64,000 nucleotides of DNA from Microbacterium proteolyticum (GTDB taxonomy: Bacteria > Actinomycetota > Actinomycetes > Actinomycetales > Microbacteriaceae): positions 992,001 through 1,056,000 of the forward strand of contig NZ_JACHXY010000001.1 of the NCBI RefSeq assembly GCF_014192415.1, in the 5' to 3' direction. A model generated the notes under the pieces. It did not search any database and was not told the DNA's origin. It saw only the letters and a list, made by a program, of their open reading frames with translations. Shown piece by piece: positions 59,005-64,000 of the stretch. The translations under genes and the position numbers were made by a program. Position 1 is the first letter of the stretch, and every line of letters begins with the position of its first letter.

Positions 59005-60018
59005 TCAGGCCGACGAGCGCTCCACGACCTCGGTGGGAAGGATCGTCGCGTGGGCCGCGGGGCGACCCGCGAGCACGTCGAGGAGCACGGATGCCATGTG
59101 ACGCCCCTGCGCCAGCGAGGGTTGGCGCACGGTGGTGAGCGCGGGCGTGATCGCGGTCGACACCGATGAGTCGTCGAACCCCATGACCGCGACGTCGCGC
59201 CCGGGCTCGATGCCCCTCTCGCGGAGAGCGGCGTAGGCCCCGCGCGCCATGAGGTCGCTCGCAACGAAGACGGCGTCGAACTCGGCACCCGCGGAGAGGA
59301 TGCGGTTCATCGCCAGCGCCCCACCCATCTCGGTGAAGTCGCCGTCCTCGACGGCCGCGGGTTCGACGCCACTCGCGGCCATCTCGTCGCGGAACCCCTG
59401 CAGGCGGTCGATCCCGGCGGGCATGTCGAGCGCACCCGAGATGGTCGCGATGCGCCTGTGCCCGCGTGCGAGCAGGTAGGCGGTGGCCGCCCTGCCGCCC
59501 TCGACGTTGTCGACGTCGACGTAGTAGTCCTCGGCGCGCACGCGCGCGGGGCGTCCGCCGTAGACCACCGGCACCACATCGGAGATCCGCTCGAGGAACG
59601 TGTCGCTCGTATGGTGCGACGCGACAATCGCCCCGTCGACGCTGCCGCCGCGCAGATACCCGAGTGCCTTGGCACGCACGTCGTCACTGGCGATCAGCAT
59701 GTTCATGATGTAGTCGCTCTCGCCGATCACCTCGCCGATACCGGCGACGATCGAGGCGAAGAACGGGTCGCCGAAGAAGCGGTCGGTCTGTTCGGGGATG
59801 ACGAGCGCGATGGCACGGGTCTGTCGGCTGGCCAGCGAGCGCGCCGCGCGATTGGGGACGTACTGCAGGTCGTCGATCGCGCGGCGCACGGCCTCGAGTG
59901 CCGCGGGCGAGACCGCGGTGGAACCGTTGACCACGCGGGAGACCGTCGATCGGGAGACGCCGGCGCGCGCCGCCACCTCTTCGATGGTGGCGGCGCCTCG
60001 AACGGGTGCGAGTTCCAT
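59005..60018 (-). CDS. LacI family repressor (CebR-like) of beta-glucoside genes
   Basis: 337 residues. Helix-turn-helix ATIEEVAARAGVSRSTVSRVVNGSTAVSP, hinge VRRAIDDLQYVPNRAARSLAS, and an effector domain (TRAIALVIPEQTDRFFGDPFFASIVAGIGEVI; VAVMGFDDSSVSTAITPALTTVRQP). It lies at the end of the operon binding protein > permeases > GH1 beta-glucosidase, the gene order of cebEFG-bgl-cebR-type cellobiose systems in related actinobacteria. It likely represses the operon; its operator should be upstream of the binding-protein gene, outside the window. Confidence 0.9.
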   Translation of the reverse strand: MELAPVRGAATIEEVAARAGVSRSTVSRVVNGSTAVSPAALEAVRRAIDDLQYVPNRAARSLASRQTRAIALVIPEQTDRFFGDPFFASIVAGIGEVIGESDYIMNMLIASDDVRAKALGYLRGGSVDGAIVASHHTSDTFLERISDVVPVVYGGRPARVRAEDYYVDVDNVEGGRAATAYLLARGHRRIATISGALDMPAGIDRLQGFRDEMAASGVEPAAVEDGDFTEMGGALAMNRILSAGAEFDAVFVASDLMARGAYAALRERGIEPGRDVAVMGFDDSSVSTAITPALTTVRQPSLAQGRHMASVLLDVLAGRPAAHATILPTEVVERSSA

Positions 60019-60050
60019 CGCGATGCCTCCTCAGAGCCCGCGCGCGAGGG

Positions 60051-61505
60051 TCACACCGCGGGTTCGGTGGCCAGTGCGCGCTCGGCGATGATGTGAGCGT
60101 ACTGCCGGCCGGAGTCCTTGATGGTGCGCTCCTGGGTCTGGTAATCGACCGCCACGATGCCGAAGCGTTTGGCGTAGCCCCAGGCCCATTCGAAATTGTC
60201 CATGAGCGACCAGTAGAAGTACCCACGGACGTCGACGCCCTTCTCGACGGCGTCGAGGACGGCGGCCAGGTGCGCCTCGACGAACTCGACGCGCTCGGTG
60301 TCGTGCACGCGGGTCTCGCCGTCTTCGACCACGACCTCGTCGTCGTACGACGCACCGTTCTCGGTCACGTAGAGCGCCGTGCCGGCGGGGGCGGAGTACT
60401 CCTCGCTCACGCGCTCGAGCAGGCGCGTGAGACCCTCGGGCTGCACCTCCCAGCCCATGTTGGTGCGGGACAGGCTCCGGTCGTGCCAGAACAGGTTCTC
60501 GTGCGCGGGGAACGGCTTGCCGATCGGCCGCGTGGTGGGCGCATCTCCGGCGGGTGGCTCGACCTCGGGCGGCGTACCGCCGACGAACTCGCCGTGGTAG
60601 TAGTTCACGCCGAGCGAGTCGATCGGGGTCGAGATGACGTCGAGGTCGCCGGGCTGCACGGCATCCTGCCAGCGGGCCACGGCCTCGGCGTCGGTGTCGC
60701 GGAAGTCCTTGATGATGTCGGCCGGGTAGGCGCCTCGGAACACCGGGTCGAGGAACCAGCGGTTGAACTGTCCGTCGACCCGGCGCGCGGCGTCGAGGTC
60801 GGCGGGGTTCGCCGGGTTCACGGCATCCGCCACCGTGAGGTTCAGCGTCAGACCGAGGTTGAGCGAGGCATCGCGCGCACGCAGCTCGCGAACGGTCTGG
60901 CCGTGCCCGAGCAGCAGGTGGTGCGCGGCGAGCATGCCCTCGGCCTGCGAGTAGTGCCCCGGCGCGTGGGCGCCCGCGGTGTAGCTCAGGAACGACGAGC
61001 ACCACGGCTCGTTGAGGGTCGTCCAGACGTCGACACGGTCGCCGAGGGCGTCGTGCATGTCGAGCGCGTACTCGGTGAAGCGCTCGCTCGTCTCGCGGAC
61101 GGTCCATCCGCCCTTGTCCTGCAGCGCCTGCGGGAGGTCCCAGTGGTACAGCGTCAGCCAGGGCAGGATGCCGGCGTTCAGGAGTTCGTCGACGAGACGC
61201 TTGTAGAAGTCGACGCCCTTCGGATTCAGCGCACCACCGTCGGGGCGCACCCGCGACCACGAGGTCGAGAAGCGGTAGGTCTGGAGACCGAGCTCTTTCA
61301 TCAGCCGCACATCGTCGGCGTAGCGGTGGTAGTGATCGCACGCGACGTCGCCGTTGTCGGCGTTGATGACGGCGTCGGGAACGCGGCAGAACGCGTCCCA
61401 GATGGATGCCGTGCGGCCGTCTTCGAACGCCGCGCCTTCGATCTGGTAGGCCGCGGTGGCGGCACCGAAGAGGAAGCCGTCGGGAAACGCTCGGGTGTGG
61501 GACAT
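60051..61505 (-). CDS. GH1 beta-glucosidase
   Basis: 484 residues. GGAAGGAACC precedes the ATG at 61505. Family 1 barrel: FPDGFLFGAATAAYQIEGAAFEDGRTASIWDAF at the N-terminus, acid/base Glu in TTLNEPWCSSFLSYTAG, nucleophile Glu in LYVTENGASYDDE, and YFYWSLMDNFEWAWGYAKRFGIVAVDY at the aglycone side. No signal peptide; it hydrolyses imported cellobiose or other beta-glucosides in the cytoplasm. It lies 29 bp after the second permease gene. Confidence 0.95.
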   Translation of the reverse strand: MSHTRAFPDGFLFGAATAAYQIEGAAFEDGRTASIWDAFCRVPDAVINADNGDVACDHYHRYADDVRLMKELGLQTYRFSTSWSRVRPDGGALNPKGVDFYKRLVDELLNAGILPWLTLYHWDLPQALQDKGGWTVRETSERFTEYALDMHDALGDRVDVWTTLNEPWCSSFLSYTAGAHAPGHYSQAEGMLAAHHLLLGHGQTVRELRARDASLNLGLTLNLTVADAVNPANPADLDAARRVDGQFNRWFLDPVFRGAYPADIIKDFRDTDAEAVARWQDAVQPGDLDVISTPIDSLGVNYYHGEFVGGTPPEVEPPAGDAPTTRPIGKPFPAHENLFWHDRSLSRTNMGWEVQPEGLTRLLERVSEEYSAPAGTALYVTENGASYDDEVVVEDGETRVHDTERVEFVEAHLAAVLDAVEKGVDVRGYFYWSLMDNFEWAWGYAKRFGIVAVDYQTQERTIKDSGRQYAHIIAERALATEPAV

Positions 61506-61534
61506 GGTTCGGGTTCCTTCCGTGGGCGCGAGGG

Positions 61535-62440
61535 TCATCCCTTGACCGCCCCTTGCATGATGCCACTGACCAGCTGCTTGCCCGCGAAGACGAACAGCAG
61601 CAGCAGCGGGATCGTCGACAGCAGCACGCCCGCGAGCACGATGGAGTAGTCGACGAAGTAGTTGGACTGCAGAAGCGACAGCGCCACCGGCAGTGTCGGG
61701 TTCTGCCGATCGAGCACGATGAACGGCCAGAAGAAGTTGTTCCAGGCGCTCACGAACGTGAACAGTCCGAGCATCGCCGCGGCGGGCCGCGCGGCCGGCA
61801 CTCCCACCGTGAGGAAAGTACGGAACGAACTCGCCCCGTCCACGCGCGCGGCCTCGATCAGCTCGTCGGGCACGGATTGGCGCAGGTACTGCGTCATCCA
61901 GAACACCCCGAACGCGCTGGTGAGTGCCGGGACGATGATCGCCCCGAGCTGGCCGGTCCAGCCGAGTTCGCTGAACAGGATGTACAACGGCACGACGCCC
62001 AGCTGCGTCGGGACGGCCATGGTCGCCACCACGAACACCAGCAGCCACGGTCCCCCGCGGAAGCGCAGCTTCGCGAACGCCCAGCCCGCGAGGGTGGAGA
62101 AGAAGACGACGGATGCCGCGATCAACCCGGAGCTGACGATGGAGTTGACCAGTGCGGGCCAGAAGTTGACTGCCGGGTCGCCGATCACGGCGGCGGCATT
62201 GGCGAGGAAGTTGCCGCCGGGGATCCACGAGCGGTTCGCGTCGCGGATCGTGGACGAGTCGCCGGAGCCGATCAGCAGCGACCAGTAGAAGGGGAACAGG
62301 CTCGCCAGCAGCACCGCGCCGAGGCTCGCGTAGACGATCCAGCCGGGGCGCGACCCGCGCACGGGGCGCGGGCGTCGGCGGGCCGGGGCGGACGGGTCGC
62401 GATCGGCGACGGGGACGGGCGCGGGGCTGACGGCGGTCAT
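61535..62440 (-). CDS. ABC sugar permease, MalG-type (beta-glucosides)
   Basis: 301 residues. A basic N-terminus then six helices starting WIVYASLGAVLLASLFPFYWSLL. EAA loop: PDELIEAARVDGASSFRTFLTVGVPAARPA near residue 190. C-terminus GIMQGAVKG is typical. The ATG overlaps the stop of the MalF-type gene (ATGA). Inner-membrane half of the transporter that feeds the GH1 enzyme. Confidence 0.93.
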   Translation of the reverse strand: MTAVSPAPVPVADRDPSAPARRRPRPVRGSRPGWIVYASLGAVLLASLFPFYWSLLIGSGDSSTIRDANRSWIPGGNFLANAAAVIGDPAVNFWPALVNSIVSSGLIAASVVFFSTLAGWAFAKLRFRGGPWLLVFVVATMAVPTQLGVVPLYILFSELGWTGQLGAIIVPALTSAFGVFWMTQYLRQSVPDELIEAARVDGASSFRTFLTVGVPAARPAAAMLGLFTFVSAWNNFFWPFIVLDRQNPTLPVALSLLQSNYFVDYSIVLAGVLLSTIPLLLLFVFAGKQLVSGIMQGAVKG

Positions 62441-63561
62441 CGACGTGTCTCCTGTCGTGCAGCGCCGCCTCGCGGCGCGCGGATGTCTGGCTCGGGTGCC
62501 GAGGCCGCGGCATCCGTCTTCAGCCGGGCTTTCGCCGCCCGCGCCTGCGCGCGGATCTCGCGGCGCGAGCGTGCGTCGCCACGCGCCCCGTCATCTCGCA
62601 CGAGCGATCGGGTGATGAACAGGTTGATCGCGCCGATGGCGAGGATCAGCAGGAAGAGGATCCACGCCAGGGCCGCGGCCCGGCCGAAGTTCCACTCGCC
62701 CCACCCGACGTTGTAGAGCCACAGCGTCACAGTCAGCCATTGATTGTCGGCGCCGCCGGTGCCGTACTGGTCGTACATGCGCGGCTCGTCGAAGATCTGC
62801 AGGCCGCCGATGGTGGCCGTGATGATGACGAACACGAGGGTGGGCTTGAGACTCGGCAGCGTGATCGAGAAGAACTGACGGATCTTCCCGGCGCCGTCGA
62901 CGGTTGCGGCTTCGTAGTACTCGCGGGGGATGGCCTGCATCGCGGCGAGCAGGATGAGGGTGTTGTAGCCGGTCCAGCGGAAGTTGACCATCGTGGCGAT
63001 GGCGATGTGGCTCGCGAACGCATCGGAGTGCCAGGGGACGGCGGGGAGCCCGAGGCTCTGCAGCGTGGTGTTCACGACGCCGTACTGGTCGCCGAACATG
63101 TTGCTGAAGATGAGCGCGACGGCCACGGGGGCCATGACGTAGGGGACCAGCACGCTCATGCGCCAGAACGTCTTGGCGCGGATGTTCTGATCGAGCATCG
63201 CCGCGATGAAGATCGCGAGGATCAGCTGCGGGACGCTGGAGAGCAGGAAGATGCTGAAGGTGTTGCGCAGAGCGATCCAGAACTTGGGCTGCGAGAGCAC
63301 CCAGGCGTACTGGTCGAAGCCGATGAACTCGCCGGAGTTCCGGACCAGGTCCCAGTCCATGAACGAGATGACGGCCGTGTAGGCGATGGGGAAGAGTCCC
63401 GTGATCGCGAACAGGATGAAGAACGGCGAGATGTAGAGGTACGGGGAGAGCTTCAGGTCCCACGCGCTGCGGCGCTGGGCGAAGCCGAGTCGACGGGGCG
63501 TGCGCTCGCCGGTCGGTCCCGACGCCGCGGCTGGCGCGGGCCGCTCGAGTGTGCTGGTCAC
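62437..63561 (-). CDS. ABC sugar permease, MalF-type (beta-glucosides)
   Basis: 374 residues, longer than usual owing to a basic cytoplasmic tail of about 55 residues (DARSRREIRAQARAAKARLK). Six helices from LSPYLYISPFFILFAITGLFP. EAA loop: REYYEAATVDGAGKIRQFFSITLPSLKP near residue 210. It overlaps both the binding-protein gene stop and the next permease start, so the three are translated as one coupled block. Confidence 0.93.
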   Translation of the reverse strand: MTSTLERPAPAAASGPTGERTPRRLGFAQRRSAWDLKLSPYLYISPFFILFAITGLFPIAYTAVISFMDWDLVRNSGEFIGFDQYAWVLSQPKFWIALRNTFSIFLLSSVPQLILAIFIAAMLDQNIRAKTFWRMSVLVPYVMAPVAVALIFSNMFGDQYGVVNTTLQSLGLPAVPWHSDAFASHIAIATMVNFRWTGYNTLILLAAMQAIPREYYEAATVDGAGKIRQFFSITLPSLKPTLVFVIITATIGGLQIFDEPRMYDQYGTGGADNQWLTVTLWLYNVGWGEWNFGRAAALAWILFLLILAIGAINLFITRSLVRDDGARGDARSRREIRAQARAAKARLKTDAAASAPEPDIRAPRGGAARQETRR

Positions 63562-64000
63562 GATGGTGTCTCCTCCTCGAGACGAGCGGGACGGATGCCG
63601 GGGCCCGGGGCGGCATCCTGGGTTCCGTCTTCGACACGCGTCAGCGCCTTCTGCATGGCGTCGTTGATCTGGAAGTAGAACGTGCCCTTGTACGGCGACA
63701 CCTTCACGGCCTGCGCGCGCTCGGAGAGCATCTCGCCCACGGGCGCGTCGTTGAAGTACGCGTTCGTGCTGCTCAGCAGCGCGTCGGCGCTGAGGGCGTC
63801 GGTCTGGCTCGGGAAGGTGCCGGCGTTCTCGAACGCCTTGACCTGGGTCTCGGGGTCGGTGAGCCAGTCGGCGAGCTCCTGGGCGGCTTCGACGTTGGCA
63901 CCGTTGCCGGGGACGGTCAAGTACGAACCGCCCCAGTTACCTGCTCCGCCGGGGAAGACGTTGGCGATGTCCCACCCGGTGACCTCGGGGGCGTTGCCCT
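63558..64000 (-). CDS. ABC sugar-binding protein, N-terminus outside window
   Basis: The C-terminal 147 codons are visible; the start lies beyond the right edge. Reading NVFPGGAGNWGGSYLTVPGNGANVEAAQELADWLTDPETQVKAFENAGTFPSQTDAL and YKGTFYFQINDAMQKALTRVEDG, it is the C-terminal part of a family 1 extracellular solute-binding protein. A Trp in NWGGSY is a likely sugar contact. It is first of the visible beta-glucoside operon genes and its stop overlaps the MalF-type permease start. The operon promoter and CebR-like operator are expected beyond 64000. Confidence 0.88.
   Translation of the reverse strand, partial: GNAPEVTGWDIANVFPGGAGNWGGSYLTVPGNGANVEAAQELADWLTDPETQVKAFENAGTFPSQTDALSADALLSSTNAYFNDAPVGEMLSERAQAVKVSPYKGTFYFQINDAMQKALTRVEDGTQDAAPGPGIRPARLEEETPS

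Noticed and set aside
1..64000. tRNA, rRNA, prophage, insertion sequence or attachment site
   Set aside because: I looked for cloverleaf-like sequences, transposase or integrase motifs and terminal repeats and found none I could support.

Overview
The window is about 70% GC, densely packed and fully prokaryotic. Gene content, short GTG/ATG-led operons, leaderless-type promoters (TANNNT about 6 nt before the start codon) and protein families such as DUF3073, the Rv2578c-type radical SAM protein, actinobacterial subtilases and CebR-like sugar operons all point to a Gram-positive actinobacterium. Family Microbacteriaceae fits best, probably Microbacterium; this is inferred, as no rRNA gene is present. 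I see no rRNA, tRNA, CRISPR array, prophage or insertion sequence. It looks like a normal chromosomal arm.

Layout. 1-2.4 kb: a cut-off membrane protein, a lipoprotein and a Tat-exported metallophosphoesterase in one overlapping minus-strand operon. 2.6-9 kb: secreted subtilase, LytR-CpsA-Psr wall ligase and VanY-type carboxypeptidase (envelope). 9-18.8 kb: radical SAM protein with a LexA-like box, a repeat-rich RNA helicase, an ABM-domain membrane protein with an aldose epimerase, a six-helix membrane protein and an RND exporter. 19-21 kb: minus-strand operon Rho-N protein > topoisomerase IB > two fluoride channels. 21-23.2 kb: DUF4097 protein with its PadR regulator and a universal stress protein.

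23.3-28.7 kb and 37-49.2 kb hold purine genes (DUF3073, purF, purM, sterol carrier-like protein, purD, purC) plus a nucleobase permease. purM, purD, purC and the sterol carrier gene all have leaderless-looking promoters. Between them (28.8-37 kb) lies a LacI-controlled sugar-acid pathway: fructuronate/mannonate oxidoreductase, an idonate/gulonate-type dehydrogenase, an MHS transporter, an enolase-type mannonate dehydratase, KDPG aldolase and KDG kinase. It lacks uronate isomerase, which suggests L-gulonate or a similar aldonate as the substrate rather than glucuronate. 39-46.7 kb contains regulator-paired modules (membrane protein/TetR/glycosyltransferase; PadR/EmrB-type exporter) and a BCCT osmolyte transporter.

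49.3-55.6 kb is a LacI-ABC-fructokinase-GH32-like operon for import and intracellular cleavage of fructosides. 56-59 kb has NhaA and a VOC/MerR-TipAS pair with a textbook MerR promoter. 59-64 kb is a beta-glucoside operon in reverse orientation (binding protein, two permeases, GH1 beta-glucosidase, LacI repressor), cut by the window end.

The most unusual sequence-level features are: an array of seven ACACARCGCAGGA motifs between the sterol carrier gene and purD; two long-armed palindromic repeats with the same 31-23-31 geometry; strong over-use of the 7-mer GGATGCC/GGCATCC; and a helicase with about 18 PARSF repeats and DEGD in place of DEAD.
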